A stretch of DNA of 64,000 nucleotides from Rippkaea orientalis PCC 8801 (GTDB lineage: Bacteria > Cyanobacteriota > Cyanobacteriia > Cyanobacteriales > Microcystaceae), in assembly GCF_000021805.1 (NCBI RefSeq), contig NC_011726.1, positions 1,054,001 through 1,118,000 of the forward strand. Direction: 5' to 3'. The position numbers were made by a program, and so were the translations under genes. The notes beneath the pieces are model-generated. The model worked only from the letters and a program-made list of their open reading frames with translations, searched no databases and was not told the origin of the DNA. Positions 17,471-27,186 of this stretch are shown here, in pieces. Every line of letters begins with the position of its first letter. Positions within the stretch are counted from its first letter, which is position 1.

Positions 17471-18256
17471 ATGGTTTTAGCGAATTTACTGGCTATTTTT
17501 CGTAAAGAGTTTCAAAGTTATTTCACTACACCGTTTTTTTATATTATTGCTGCGGTATTCTGGTTAATATCAGGGTTCTTTTTTGGAGCCATTCTTCAGC
17601 AGATAATCGGGGATATTACCTTTTTAGAACAGAGTGGACAACTACCCCAGTCTATTGATGTTCCTAGTCGATTTTTAGAGGCTTTTTTAGGAGTTATTAT
17701 TTCCTTGTTTTTAGTCCTTTTACCCGCGTTATCCATGGGATTATATTCCGAAGAAAAAAAGCGAGGAACCCTAGAATTATTAGCCACTTCTCCTGTTACT
17801 AATTGGGTAGTTGCTTTGGGTAAACTTTTAGGCGTTATGTCTTTTTTTATTGTGTTAATGATTCCGATTTGGGTTTGGGAAACCATTGTTTTTAGTGCAG
17901 CTAATCCTCCTGTTAATATTACTATCATATTAGTTGCTCATCTGGCATTATTATTAATTGCTACTGCTATTTTATCGTTAGGAATGTTTATTTCTTCTAT
18001 TACGGATAGCTCAATTCTGGCTTATATATTAACCTTTGTTATGATTCTTTTTCTTTGGATCTTAGATTTAATCGCTAATAAATTGACTGAACCTTTCAGC
18101 AGTATTTTGTCTCATCTTTCGTTATTTGATCGGTATAATGATATGGTAACAGGGGTTTTTAATCCCAGTAGCTTAATATTGTTTGTCAGTTATATTTTTC
18201 TCGGCATTTTTTTAACCGCACAATCAATTGAAACCCTAAGATTTCAGAGATCTTAA
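17471..18256 (+). CDS. ABC-2 type permease, GldF-like
   Basis: 261 residues with six predicted membrane helices and the ABC-2 motif YSEEKKRGTLELLATSPVTNWVVALGKLLG. It is the membrane partner of the upstream ATPase. The large loop between helices 1 and 2 carries a charged segment (residues ~45-65). It is followed after 39 bases by the GldG-like gene, so the three are probably one transcript. Confidence 0.9.
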   Translation: MVLANLLAIFRKEFQSYFTTPFFYIIAAVFWLISGFFFGAILQQIIGDITFLEQSGQLPQSIDVPSRFLEAFLGVIISLFLVLLPALSMGLYSEEKKRGTLELLATSPVTNWVVALGKLLGVMSFFIVLMIPIWVWETIVFSAANPPVNITIILVAHLALLLIATAILSLGMFISSITDSSILAYILTFVMILFLWILDLIANKLTEPFSSILSHLSLFDRYNDMVTGVFNPSSLILFVSYIFLGIFLTAQSIETLRFQRS

Positions 18257-18295
18257 TTAAAAACTATTTATTGATTATTAATTCTATTGAATACA

Positions 18296-20107
18296 ATGAA
18301 AATCAAGTTTAACTATCGTGCCATTTTAAAATATTTATTTATCCCAGGAATCATACTAACCGTTGCTGGTTTAGTCGTAGGTTTAACGACTAAAAAATGG
18401 TCAATTCTTCCGATGAGTTTAGTTATTGGAGGAAGTATTCTAATAGTAGCATGGTTATTATTTTTATTAATTACGGGACGAGGTTTCTGGACAAAAAGAT
18501 CAACCCAAGCAGGAACCAATGCGTTAGTATCTACCCTATCGCTAATTGCTATTTTAGGGGTGATTAATTTTGTGGCAGTTCGCTATTTAACCCCTATTGA
18601 TCTAACTGAAAATCAACTTTTTACCCTTTCCCCACAAACCCAAGAAGTTGTTAAAAATCTCAAAGAACCCTTAAAAGTCTGGATCTTTACTAAAGATACT
18701 AATTCCATCGATAAAAAGTTATTAGAAAATTATCGTCGTTACAATCAAAATTTTACCTTTGAGTTTGTTGATCCTGATACTAATTTAGGATTAACCCAAA
18801 AATTTAATGTAAAATCTCTAGGGGATGTCTATGTAGAATACGGTGATAAAAAACAATTAGCACAAACCCTAATTGCTTTTGATAGTCCTGAACCCTTATC
18901 TGAAATTAAATTAACCAATGCAATTGAAAAGATCCAACGAAATTATATTCCTACTATCTATCTTCTTCAAGGCCATGGAGAGTATTCTTTAGAACAATCT
19001 CAGGAAGCAAGTATTTCTATTGCTGTTAGTAGTTTAAAAGATAAAGGCTATCAAGTCAAACCTTTAAACCTAGCAGAAATAACTGGTATTCCCGAAGATG
19101 CAGATACCATAATTATTGCAGGTCCTCAGCGTAAATTATTGGAACAAGAAATTACCGCATTAAAAACCTATTCTGAACAAGGAGGAAATCTGTTAGTATT
19201 ACTTAATCCTAACACTGAGACAGGATTAGAACCCGTATTAGAAGAGTGGGGAATTAAACTCGATAATCGCATTATTATTGATGGTTCTAGTAGTTTGGGT
19301 CCTGCTATTCCTTTGATTACTAGCTATGGAAGTCATCCCATTACAAAAGAATTTGGTAACGGAATGTCTTTTTATCCTTTATCCCGTCCCATTGATACTG
19401 TAGAAACTAAAGATGTAGAAGCAACATCTCTCTTAGTCACCAGCGACAAAATGTGGGCAGAAAGTGATGTAGAATCAGAAGAGGTAACTTTTGATGACAC
19501 TAAAGATATTGCTGGACCTTTTGATTTAGGGGTTGCCTTAATTCGTCAAATTAATCAAGAGCAAAATAATACTACTCAATCTTCTTCCTCTGAAAACAAA
19601 GTAACAGAAACTCCTATTCCCTCTTCTTCTCCTAGTCCAGAAGCAAAGGAAACAGAAACAGCGACTCCTTCCCCTAGTCCAGAAGCAAAGGAAACAGAAA
19701 CAGCAACTCCTTCTTCTAGTCCAGAAGCAAAGGAAACAGAAACAGCGACTCCTTCTCCTAGTCCAGAAGCAACACCAGATAGTCAAAAATCAGAGTCTTC
19801 TCCTCAGAATAAAACAACTGAAGAAACCCTGAAAAAAACTGAATCTCGTATGGTTGTTATCGGAAATTCAACCTTTATAACCGATACTTTATTTGATCAA
19901 CAATTAAATGGAGATGTCTTTTTAAATTCAGTTCAATGGTTGGCAACAAAAGATGATCAACCCTTATCAATTCGTCCTAAAGAAGCGAAAAATCGTCGTA
20001 TTAATCTAACCCCCATCCAAGCAGGAATATTAACTCTTTTAAACCTAGTCGTCTTTCCTTTATTAGGTTTAGTTGCTGCTGGTATCACTTGGTGGAGAAG
20101 ACGATAG
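18296..20107 (+). CDS. GldG-like ABC-associated membrane protein with proline/serine repeat linker
   Basis: ~603 residues. Membrane helices near the N-terminus (three within the first ~105 residues) and one at the C-terminus (GILTLLNLVVFPLLGLVAAGI) flank a large extracytoplasmic ABC_transp_aux domain containing IYLLQGHGEYSLEQSQ. A low-complexity linker of 14-residue units (SPEAKETETATPSP) lies at ~445-500. Works with the ABC pair upstream. The frame opens at a TTG (18287); ATG 18296 is preferred. Confidence 0.85.
   Translation: MKIKFNYRAILKYLFIPGIILTVAGLVVGLTTKKWSILPMSLVIGGSILIVAWLLFLLITGRGFWTKRSTQAGTNALVSTLSLIAILGVINFVAVRYLTPIDLTENQLFTLSPQTQEVVKNLKEPLKVWIFTKDTNSIDKKLLENYRRYNQNFTFEFVDPDTNLGLTQKFNVKSLGDVYVEYGDKKQLAQTLIAFDSPEPLSEIKLTNAIEKIQRNYIPTIYLLQGHGEYSLEQSQEASISIAVSSLKDKGYQVKPLNLAEITGIPEDADTIIIAGPQRKLLEQEITALKTYSEQGGNLLVLLNPNTETGLEPVLEEWGIKLDNRIIIDGSSSLGPAIPLITSYGSHPITKEFGNGMSFYPLSRPIDTVETKDVEATSLLVTSDKMWAESDVESEEVTFDDTKDIAGPFDLGVALIRQINQEQNNTTQSSSSENKVTETPIPSSSPSPEAKETETATPSPSPEAKETETATPSSSPEAKETETATPSPSPEATPDSQKSESSPQNKTTEETLKKTESRMVVIGNSTFITDTLFDQQLNGDVFLNSVQWLATKDDQPLSIRPKEAKNRRINLTPIQAGILTLLNLVVFPLLGLVAAGITWWRRR
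19634..19775 (+). repeat. In-frame 42-base tandem repeat within the GldG-like gene
   Basis: Units start at 19634, 19676, 19718 and (partial) 19760 and encode a Pro/Ser/Glu/Thr linker. Copies are nearly identical at the DNA level, so copy number may vary between strains. Confidence 0.85.
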
Positions 20108-20111
20108 ATAA

Positions 20112-20214
20112 TCTGAGTTCGGGATTAGGAGTTCAGAGTTGGATCATTATCAACGAAACAATGGGTGTTTCAGACAACAATACAATTACCCTTGTCGCTT
20201 ATCCTGAACTCAGG
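20112..20214. repeat. Inverted-repeat element, CTGAGTTCGGGAT ends
   Basis: CTGAGTTCGGGAT (20113-20125) faces ATCCTGAACTCAGG (20201-20214) across ~75 bases with no coding content. Similar ends occur near 41240 (ATCCCGAACTCAA) and 52867 (CCTGAGTTCGGG), suggesting a dispersed small element. Confidence 0.45.
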
Positions 20215-20278
20215 TTAGATAATACTCAATCTCTTAAGAGAATAATGAACAACAATTAATTAATAACTAGACAAAACT

Positions 20279-20884
20279 ATGCAAATAAAAAGAACAACTT
20301 GGGGTTTATTAGTTACGGCTGTATTTTTATCTGTGGGAGTGTATTTTTATGAATTAACTCAACAAGAAAATCAGGAACAAGTTCAATCTCAGAAAGAGAA
20401 AATATTTGATTTTTCAGCCGAAACTATTCAGAAAATAACCATTGAAACTGAGAAACAAAGCTTACAATTTGAACGAACAAAAGATCCTAATAAGCAGTGG
20501 AAAATGACTCAACCTAAAGAAGCAATAGCAAATGATCCCGTGGTGTCTTTTGTGATTAATTTATTAGTAACAGGAGAAAGCGATCGCCGTTTTAGCATTC
20601 CTGCGAATCAAAAAAAAGAATACGGGTTTGAACCCCCATCAGCCAAGCTTAAAATTGACTTAAATAATAACACTTATCATGAACTAATTTTAGGAAAATC
20701 TGATTTTAAAGGTGAGTTTTTATATGCTATAATCGATCCTAACATACAAAATAATTCCCAAATAGAAATTAGTCTAGTGTCTCAAGATTTTCTGTCAGCA
20801 TTAGACAAAAAAGCAGAAGAATGGCTAGAAATTAAACAGCCAACTCAGCCATCAAAATCAGACAAAGAATCAAACAATAATTAA
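20279..20884 (+). CDS. DUF4340 family membrane-anchored protein
   Basis: 201 residues. An N-terminal helix (~7-24, TTWGLLVTAVFLSVGVYFY) anchors a soluble domain with the DUF4340 features ITIETEKQSLQFER, KQWKMTQPKEAIANDPVVSF and LILGKSDFKGEFLYA. DUF4340 genes usually follow GldA-F-G clusters, as here, so it probably belongs to the same transporter. The role is unknown. Confidence 0.8.
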   Translation: MQIKRTTWGLLVTAVFLSVGVYFYELTQQENQEQVQSQKEKIFDFSAETIQKITIETEKQSLQFERTKDPNKQWKMTQPKEAIANDPVVSFVINLLVTGESDRRFSIPANQKKEYGFEPPSAKLKIDLNNNTYHELILGKSDFKGEFLYAIIDPNIQNNSQIEISLVSQDFLSALDKKAEEWLEIKQPTQPSKSDKESNNN

Positions 20885-20896
20885 AATAATTAAATT

Positions 20897-21694
20897 TTAA
20901 CCAAACTTTCCACCAACATAATCTCTTGTTTTTTCATGGGCAGGTTTGGCAAAAATATCCGCCGTCTTGCCAAACTCAATTAATTCACCAAGATACATAA
21001 AAGCCGTATAATCAGAAAAGCGTGCAGCTTGATTCATACTATGGGTAACAATTAAAATCGTTACTTTATCTTTTAATTCATTCATTAAGCTTTCAATACT
21101 GGCAGTAGCAATAGGATCTAAAGCAGAGGTGGGTTCATCAAACAAAATCATTTCTGGCTCTGTCACTAACGCCCTAGCAATACACAATCGTTGTTGTTGT
21201 CCTCCAGAAAGATTATAAGCTAAATCATCCAAACGGTTTTTAACTTCATCCCACAAAGCTGCATTTTTCAACGCTTCTTCAACTTTATCATCGAGTTTTG
21301 ATCGATCTTTATCTCCTCTAATTCTTAACCCATAGGCAACATTTTCATAAATCGATTTTGGGAAAGGATTCGGTTTCTGAAAAACCATACTCACCCGCAT
21401 TCTTACTTCAATAGGGTCAATTTTTTTGCTTAAAATATTCTCTCCATCCAGATTGATTTGTCCTTCATAACGATTACCTGGATAAAGATCGTGCATCCGA
21501 TTGAAACAACGAAGTAATGTCGTTTTTCCACAACCCGAAGGACCAATTAATGCTGTTACCTGCTTTTCTGCAATGGTTAAATTAATGTCCTTGAGGGCAT
21601 GAACTTTATCGTAGTAAAAATTGAGATTTTTAACTTCAGCTTTAGGTGAAAAAGACATAGTTTCTGTTTGAGAGTTGGGCAGATGATTTACCAT
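20897..21694 (-). CDS. pstB: Phosphate ABC transporter ATP-binding protein
   Basis: 265 residues with Walker [10 protein letters not shown], signature [15 protein letters not shown] and Walker [15 protein letters not shown]. The family marker [14 protein letters not shown] identifies PstB. It supplies energy for high-affinity phosphate uptake. Last gene of pstS-C-A-B; the start overlaps the pstA end by seven bases. An alternative internal start (MSFSPKAEV) is possible. Confidence 0.96.
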   Translation of the reverse strand: MVNHLPNSQTETMSFSPKAEVKNLNFYYDKVHALKDINLTIAEKQVTALIGPSGCGKTTLLRCFNRMHDLYPGNRYEGQINLDGENILSKKIDPIEVRMRVSMVFQKPNPFPKSIYENVAYGLRIRGDKDRSKLDDKVEEALKNAALWDEVKNRLDDLAYNLSGGQQQRLCIARALVTEPEMILFDEPTSALDPIATASIESLMNELKDKVTILIVTHSMNQAARFSDYTAFMYLGELIEFGKTADIFAKPAHEKTRDYVGGKFG

Positions 21695-22623
21695 TTGACT
21701 CCTTTTCGTAAACGATAACGTAAATAAATTGCTAAGGCATTCATAAAAACCGTCATAGCAATTAATACTGTTCCCGCAGCAGCAGCATTAATATGAAATT
21801 CAGCATTAGGACGGGATACCCAATTAAACATTTGAATGGGCATTACAGTATATTCAGTAAATAACCAAGCAAAAGAAATAAAGGGAAATTCCCCTTTAAT
21901 GGGAGGGTCAGGTAGAAAGGCAATAAAAGTTAACGCCCCGATGGTAATTAGAGGGGCTGTTTCTCCAATAGCGCGGGAAATACCAATAATAATTCCCGTT
22001 AAAATACTGCCTAAAGAATAGGGCAAAATATGTTGAGAAACCACTTGCCATTTACTCGCCCCTACTGCATAAGCAGCTTCTCGCAAACTTCTAGGAATTG
22101 ATCGAAGTGCTTCACGGGTTGTTACAATAATAACGGGTAAAATTAATAAAGCAAGGGTTAATCCTGCTGATAGCATACTACGGCCAAGGTTTAATTGATA
22201 AACGAAAAGTCCTAACGCTAATAACCCATAAATAATTGAAGGAACACCCGCGAGATTAGTAATATTAATTTCAATGATATCAGACAGCCAATTTTTCTTA
22301 GAATATTCTTCTAAATAAATCCCCGAAGCAACCCCTAAAGGGATGGCAGCAATCATCGTAACTAACATAATTAATCCTGACCCCACCCAAGCCGATAAAA
22401 TCCCGGCTTCTTCTGCTTTGCGACTAGGAAAGGATAAGAAAAAGTTAGGCGTAATTCGAGGTAGTCCTTGAAGTGCCATCTGCAAGACTAAAGCCATCAG
22501 AATAAAGATAGAAACAAAAATAACCAACAAACCGATCGCAATAAATAGTGCATTAATGAGTTGACGACGGGAAATATTAGCGCGAATTTCCTCAACAGTG
22601 AGTTTAGTGGTTGACTGATTCAT
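21688..22623 (-). CDS. pstA: Phosphate ABC transporter permease PstA
   Basis: 311 residues with six membrane helices and the permease loop [25 protein letters not shown]. Forms the membrane channel of the phosphate transporter with PstC. It begins two bases after pstC ends, consistent with one transcript. Confidence 0.95.
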   Translation of the reverse strand: MNQSTTKLTVEEIRANISRRQLINALFIAIGLLVIFVSIFILMALVLQMALQGLPRITPNFFLSFPSRKAEEAGILSAWVGSGLIMLVTMIAAIPLGVASGIYLEEYSKKNWLSDIIEINITNLAGVPSIIYGLLALGLFVYQLNLGRSMLSAGLTLALLILPVIIVTTREALRSIPRSLREAAYAVGASKWQVVSQHILPYSLGSILTGIIIGISRAIGETAPLITIGALTFIAFLPDPPIKGEFPFISFAWLFTEYTVMPIQMFNWVSRPNAEFHINAAAAGTVLIAMTVFMNALAIYLRYRLRKGVKW

Positions 22624-22625
22624 AA

Positions 22626-23555
22626 TTAATAATTTTCTCGATAGGCTTTAGCCAGAAAATGACCAATAATATTTAACACTAAGGTAATTAAAACTAAGGT
22701 TAATCCCGCCGCAAAAATGGTTTGATATTCTAGAGATTGATGGGGTAAATCGCCTAAACTAACCTGAACAATATAGGCTGTAATAGTTGCTGCTTGATCA
22801 AAGGGATTCCAGGTTAAATTCGGTTGTAATCCCGCCGCGATCGCCACAATCATTGTCTCTCCTACGGCGCGAGATGCCCCTAAAATATAGGAAGCACTAA
22901 TGCCAGAAATAGCTGCCGGAAATACTACTTTTAAAGACGTTTGTAGACGAGTTGCTCCCATGGCATAGGACCCTTCTTTTAACCCAATGGGAACCGAACG
23001 CATGGCATCTTCACTGATAGAACTAATAAACGGAATAATCATTAATCCCATCACTAAACCTGCACTTAACATATTAAATCCAGGTAATTCGGGGAAAACC
23101 ATTTGCAAAAAAGGAGTCACAAATAAAAGGGCAAAATACCCATAAACAACCGTAGGTAAAGCTGCTAAAATTTCCAAAAATGGCTTAATCACTTCTCGGA
23201 ACTTAGCCGGAGCAAATTCACTCAAATAAATCGCTACAATTGTGCCACAGGGAATCGCTACTAATAAAGCCACAAAAGAAGTCACTAAGGTTCCTGAGAC
23301 GAGGGGTAAAATCCCATATTTCGGATTATCAAAAAGGGGACTCCATTCTGTACTGGTTAAAAATTCAAAAATTGAAACTTTCTCGAAGAAAAGAATTGAT
23401 TCTTCTAATAAAATAGCGAGGATAGCAATCGTTGTTGCCACCGATGAAGCCGCCGCTAAAAATAAGATTAGTTCAATGATAGTTTCTCGAATTGTTCTCC
23501 CCACTTTTGGGGCAAATTTACTCGATGCAATGGGTCTAATTTGTCCTTGTGGCAA
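22626..23555 (-). CDS. pstC: Phosphate ABC transporter permease PstC
   Basis: 309 residues, six membrane helices, with the permease loop EDAMRSVPIGLKEGSYAMGATRLQTSLKVV and the PstC feature PTVVYGYFALLFVTPFLQ. Paired with PstA. A hairpin lies between it and pstS, so pstS can be made in excess over the membrane genes (inference). Confidence 0.95.
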   Translation of the reverse strand: MPQGQIRPIASSKFAPKVGRTIRETIIELILFLAAASSVATTIAILAILLEESILFFEKVSIFEFLTSTEWSPLFDNPKYGILPLVSGTLVTSFVALLVAIPCGTIVAIYLSEFAPAKFREVIKPFLEILAALPTVVYGYFALLFVTPFLQMVFPELPGFNMLSAGLVMGLMIIPFISSISEDAMRSVPIGLKEGSYAMGATRLQTSLKVVFPAAISGISASYILGASRAVGETMIVAIAAGLQPNLTWNPFDQAATITAYIVQVSLGDLPHQSLEYQTIFAAGLTLVLITLVLNIIGHFLAKAYRENY

Positions 23556-23592
23556 TTGAATTTACTCCTATGATCTTATCTACTCCTTAGGA

Positions 23593-23617
23593 TATAGGGT
23601 GAGTCTCACCCACCCTA
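23593..23617. terminator. Hairpin between pstS and pstC
   Basis: ATAGGGTGAG and CTCACCCACCCTAT form a stem 18 bases after the pstS stop and 38 bases before the pstC start. Probably a partial terminator or mRNA-stabilising element that raises PstS over the permeases. Confidence 0.5.
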
Positions 23618-23634
23618 TGTTAATTAGATGCAGT

Positions 23635-24591
23635 TTATAATCCTGCTCTTAGGGGAATGCGTCCCATTTGACCATTAGCAAACCGTTGTTTGGCTTTTGT
23701 ATAATCTGCCGCAGGAAGGGGAATATAAGCGACCTCTTTAGAGAATTTAGCAGCGTTGGTGAGATAATAATTAACAAACTCTTTTATCTCTGGTTTAGCT
23801 GCTACTTTAGAACTGACATAGATATAAATCGGACGGGATAAAGGCTTATATTTACCATTGTTAACCGTTTGTGCGGAAGGCATTACCCCATTAATTTTAA
23901 CGGCCTTTAAACGGCTCTTATTTTCATCATAATAAGCAAAGCCAAAGTAACCGAGGGCATTTTTGTCACGACTCACGCCCTGCACTAAGACGTTATCATC
24001 TTCACTAGGGGTAAAGTCTTTACGAATCCCTGCGTCACCGAGGATTTCTTCCTTAAAATAGTCAAAAGTCCCCGAATCTGCCCCAGGACCATAGAGTTTA
24101 AACTTATCTTTTGGCCAACTAGCCCGAATTTGATTCCAACTGCTAACATTGCCTTGAGAGGATGCTTGCCACATTTTTTTGAGTTCGGCTGTTGTAAGAT
24201 CAGAAACCGCTTTGTTTTGGGGATTAACAACGACAGTCAGCGCGTCATAGGCAACAGGAAGCTCAATATAGTTGATTCCCTTCGCTTTACAGGCATCTTG
24301 TTCAGATTTCTTGATAGGACGAGACGCATTAGAAATGTGGGTTTCTCCGTTGCAGAATTTTTTAAATCCACCACCAGTCCCTGAAACCCCTACGGTAACG
24401 CGGACTGCCCCTTTTTTCATCTTCTGAAATTCTTCAGCAACAGCTTCGGTAACAGGATACACGGTACTAGAACCATCAATGCTAATGGTTGCCCTATTTT
24501 GTGATTGCACCTGAGAAACTGAAAGGGCAACCGTTGAAGTAACAACGGCGAGAAGACTGGCGATTCTCCAAGGAAAGGCTATTCTGTTCAT
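23635..24591 (-). CDS. pstS: Phosphate-binding periplasmic protein PstS
   Basis: 318 residues. Signal peptide ~1-30 ([19 protein letters not shown]), then the PstS-type binding protein with [20 protein letters not shown] and [24 protein letters not shown], whose Ser/Gly residues bind phosphate. First gene of the pst operon. A row of Pho-box-like octamers lies 68-97 bases upstream of the ATG. Confidence 0.95.
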   Translation of the reverse strand: MNRIAFPWRIASLLAVVTSTVALSVSQVQSQNRATISIDGSSTVYPVTEAVAEEFQKMKKGAVRVTVGVSGTGGGFKKFCNGETHISNASRPIKKSEQDACKAKGINYIELPVAYDALTVVVNPQNKAVSDLTTAELKKMWQASSQGNVSSWNQIRASWPKDKFKLYGPGADSGTFDYFKEEILGDAGIRKDFTPSEDDNVLVQGVSRDKNALGYFGFAYYDENKSRLKAVKINGVMPSAQTVNNGKYKPLSRPIYIYVSSKVAAKPEIKEFVNYYLTNAAKFSKEVAYIPLPAADYTKAKQRFANGQMGRIPLRAGL

Positions 24592-24658
24592 AATGTTTTA
24601 ATGAAAAGCTTTGGATAAGATTGAACACTCATAGATCAACCTTATTATTTCCACAGAA

Positions 24659-24688
24659 GTTAGAAATCGGGGTTAAGAAGAGGTAAAC
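24659..24688 (-). promoter_or_regulatory. Candidate Pho box upstream of pstS
   Basis: On the minus strand, GTTTACCT, CTTAACCC and TTTCTAAC follow one another with exact three-base spacers, an 11-base period. Cyanobacterial PhoB/SphR boxes are tandem PyTTAAPyPy(T/A) octamers with this spacing. The middle unit fits best, the third weakly. Confidence 0.55.
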
Positions 24689-24726
24689 TTTTGATAAAAA
24701 TTTGGCTAAAATTTTTGAACTTATGG

Positions 24727-24990
24727 TCATTCTAAAGGACTAATTTCTGTAGCGTTTGGCTGCATTAAAATTTTGATAATTCTAGCAAATTTAGTATTAG
24801 GAACAGTAGCAGTCGCTATAAATATAATAATGGCTACTACCAATGAATAAATAAGTGCAGCTAATAAGTTAGTTTCTAATGAAGACTCAAAATCAGTATA
24901 TTTTTTGATAATTTGTTCTATGAGTTCTAAAACTTACTGTCATTTAAAATTGTCTAAATATTCTTGAGAATATTCTTTTAAAAATGGTTC
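24727..24990 (-). pseudogene. Remnant of a small membrane protein gene
   Basis: One minus-strand frame reads EPFLKEYSQEYLDNFK, two stops, then VLELIEQIIKKYTDFESSLE and NLLAALIYSLVVAIIIFIAT, ending at TGA 24727. The last part has a clear membrane helix and a normal amino acid mix. No start codon and in-frame stops argue for decay. I do not recognise the family. It occupies much of the 666-base gap between pstS and thrC. Confidence 0.35.
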
Positions 24991-25146
24991 TTATCTTGTT
25001 ATGGATAGGGTTAACTCTAATAGTAACGCTACTCATCTAAACCTCAGTTCAGAATAAGCAATAGAAAGAGTAGTCAGCTAAAAAATCAGCTAAAAAAAGA
25101 AAACCATTGAGTAACTGTAACTCCTCATATACAATAATAGATGTAG

Positions 25147-25231
25147 GATGTGTTCCCAACACATCAAAACGCCTATCTATAGCTTTGACTACCGTGATGT
25201 GTCAGTCCTGAACGCTTCAGATAAGCTGAAG
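25147..25231 (+). promoter_or_regulatory. Hairpin-containing leader of thrC
   Basis: Two stems precede thrC: GATGTGTT/AACACATC (25147-25165) and CTTCAG/CTGAAG (25215-25231). Neither is followed by a T-run, so attenuation is not shown. They may shape the thrC 5' UTR. Confidence 0.3.
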
Positions 25232-25257
25232 TCAGCCCACACCAAGCTACCCTATCC

Positions 25258-26391
25258 ATGACAGTTGATCATCTAACGCAACAATCGCAACCTAACCCCG
25301 TAGAATCCCCTAAGCTCCCCCCTTCAGACCTAAAACCCTGGCGAGGGTTAATTGAAACCTATCGCCCCTATCTTCCTGTTACCGACACAACTCCTGTCAT
25401 TACCCTACTTGAAGGGAATACCCCTCTAATTCCCGTTCCCTATATTTCCCAACAAATCGGACGGGGAGTCAAAGTTTTGGTTAAATACGATGGATTAAAC
25501 CCCACGGGAAGCTTTAAAGATCGCGGCATGACTATGGCTATCTCCAAAGCCGTCGAAAACGGGGCTAAAGCGGTTATTTGTGCCAGTACGGGGAATACCT
25601 CAGCAGCAGCAGCAGCCTACGCGAGACGGGGCAAAATGCGGGCATTCGTCATCATTCCTGATGGCTATGTTGCCCTCGGAAAACTAGCCCAAGCTTTACT
25701 TTATGGGGCAGAAGTGATCGCCATTGATGGCAATTTTGATGATGCCTTTAAGATTGTTCGAGGGATGGCCGAAAATTACCCCGTAACCTTGGTTAATTCT
25801 GTTAATCCCTATCGCTTAGAGGGGCAAAAAACGGCAGCCTTTGAAGTTGTTGATGTCTTAGGCAATGCCCCCGACTGGTTGTGTATTCCCGTGGGGAATG
25901 CCGGGAATATTAGTGCCTATTGGATGGGGTTTTGTCAATATCATGGGTTAGGAAAGTGCGATCGCTTGCCAAAAATGATGGGCTTTCAAGCAGCCGGGGC
26001 TGCACCGTTTCTAACGGGTCAACCTGTACCCCATCCTGAAACCTTAGCAACTGCCATTCGTATTGGCAACCCGGCTAATTGGAACAAAGCTTGGGAAACC
26101 CAAAAAGCCAGTCACGGGGCGTTTAATGGTGTCACCGATGAGGAAATTTTAGCAGCCTATCGGATGTTGGCATCCCAAGAGGGGATTTTCTGTGAGCCAG
26201 CCAGTGCTGCTTCTGTGGCAGGATTATTAAAGGTTAAGGATCAAGTCCCCAGTGAAGCAACGGTCGTCTGTGTCCTGACGGGTAATGGACTTAAAGATCC
26301 TGATTGTGCCATTAAACACAGCGATAATCAACTTAAATCAGGGATTAAGGCTGATTTAGCTACAGTTGCTCAAGTGATGGGGTTTGCGTAG
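25258..26391 (+). CDS. thrC: Threonine synthase
   Basis: 377 residues. PLP enzyme converting O-phosphohomoserine to threonine. The PLP lysine is Lys87 in [10 protein letters not shown], and the [18 protein letters not shown] loop and [10 protein letters not shown] near the C-terminus are typical of the short bacterial class. Monocistronic, with a convergent gene downstream. Confidence 0.95.
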   Translation: MTVDHLTQQSQPNPVESPKLPPSDLKPWRGLIETYRPYLPVTDTTPVITLLEGNTPLIPVPYISQQIGRGVKVLVKYDGLNPTGSFKDRGMTMAISKAVENGAKAVICASTGNTSAAAAAYARRGKMRAFVIIPDGYVALGKLAQALLYGAEVIAIDGNFDDAFKIVRGMAENYPVTLVNSVNPYRLEGQKTAAFEVVDVLGNAPDWLCIPVGNAGNISAYWMGFCQYHGLGKCDRLPKMMGFQAAGAAPFLTGQPVPHPETLATAIRIGNPANWNKAWETQKASHGAFNGVTDEEILAAYRMLASQEGIFCEPASAASVAGLLKVKDQVPSEATVVCVLTGNGLKDPDCAIKHSDNQLKSGIKADLATVAQVMGFA

Positions 26392-26460
26392 ATCTCTGGC
26401 AGTTCTAGTCAAGAAAGGCATCAGGCAGGGGTTAAAAACTCCTGATCTCGCCAAATCTTT

Positions 26461-27186
26461 TCATATCGAACTCAGGTTAAGTAATTTAATTAATTCATCT
26501 TTTTTCAATTTACTATACCCTGTTAAGCCTTGTTGCTTAGCTAGGGCTTTTAATTGTTGGACAGTTAATGCCTTCAAAGTCTTAGTGGGTTTTTGAGGAG
26601 TTTCTATGGCTGGTTTAGTTATCGGTTCTTCGATGGGTTTTGTAATAGGTTCGAGATAAAATATGTTTTTAAGAGTATCCAGTTTGTTTCCTTTTGTAAG
26701 ACCGCATTTAAGCTTAGTTATTGGATCAAAACTTTTCCAATACTGACGATCAGATTCATCAATTTTATTCGTTGCTACCGATAAATTGATACTTTTTATC
26801 GAACTTCCTGGTTGTTGCATAAGATATTCCAGTCCATATTTAATATCTTCTCTAGAGGCAGTACAAAGATTAATTTTAGGGATGGTTTCTCCTGCCAAAA
26901 CTTGACTAATTTCTTCTGCTTCTGGACTCGCTTCTGCAATGATACACCAAACTCTGTCTAACCCGGCTGCTTTAACGACTTCATAAATAAAAGAATTACC
27001 AATGATTTGATAGTGATCTTCTTGGGTTTCTTTGACAATAACAGGAACCCAATTATGTCCCCCATTTTTAGCAAGAATAGTCGCTGCTGCATTAATTAAA
27101 AATTGATGTGCATTGCTTTTTGTCCCTGGATCAATATTATCCAGATAGAGATACATTAAATTACCAATATCCGTTAAGTTACTCAT
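26461..27186 (-). CDS. ParB-like domain protein with C-terminal Rho_N/SAP-like domain
   Basis: 241 residues of unknown function. Residues ~41-86 (GGHNWVPVIVKE, then IIGNSFIYEVVKAAGLDRVW) resemble the N-terminal ParB/Srx fold, in which ParB has a G-E-R-R-box at the equivalent place; here the arginines are absent. A Pro/Glu/Thr-rich linker (~178-203) leads to LKALTVQQLKALAKQQGLTG then KLKKDELIKLL, a Rho_N/SAP-like nucleic-acid-binding helix pair. It overlaps the upstream ParA-fusion stop by four bases (ATGA), so the two are translationally coupled. Function is inference only. Confidence 0.7.
   Translation of the reverse strand: MSNLTDIGNLMYLYLDNIDPGTKSNAHQFLINAAATILAKNGGHNWVPVIVKETQEDHYQIIGNSFIYEVVKAAGLDRVWCIIAEASPEAEEISQVLAGETIPKINLCTASREDIKYGLEYLMQQPGSSIKSINLSVATNKIDESDRQYWKSFDPITKLKCGLTKGNKLDTLKNIFYLEPITKPIEEPITKPAIETPQKPTKTLKALTVQQLKALAKQQGLTGYSKLKKDELIKLLNLSSI

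Noticed and set aside
19538-19786. Minus-strand open frame rich in Cys, Phe and Arg repeats
   Set aside because: It is the antisense of the 42-base repeats in the GldG-like gene; the repetitive composition comes from that linker.
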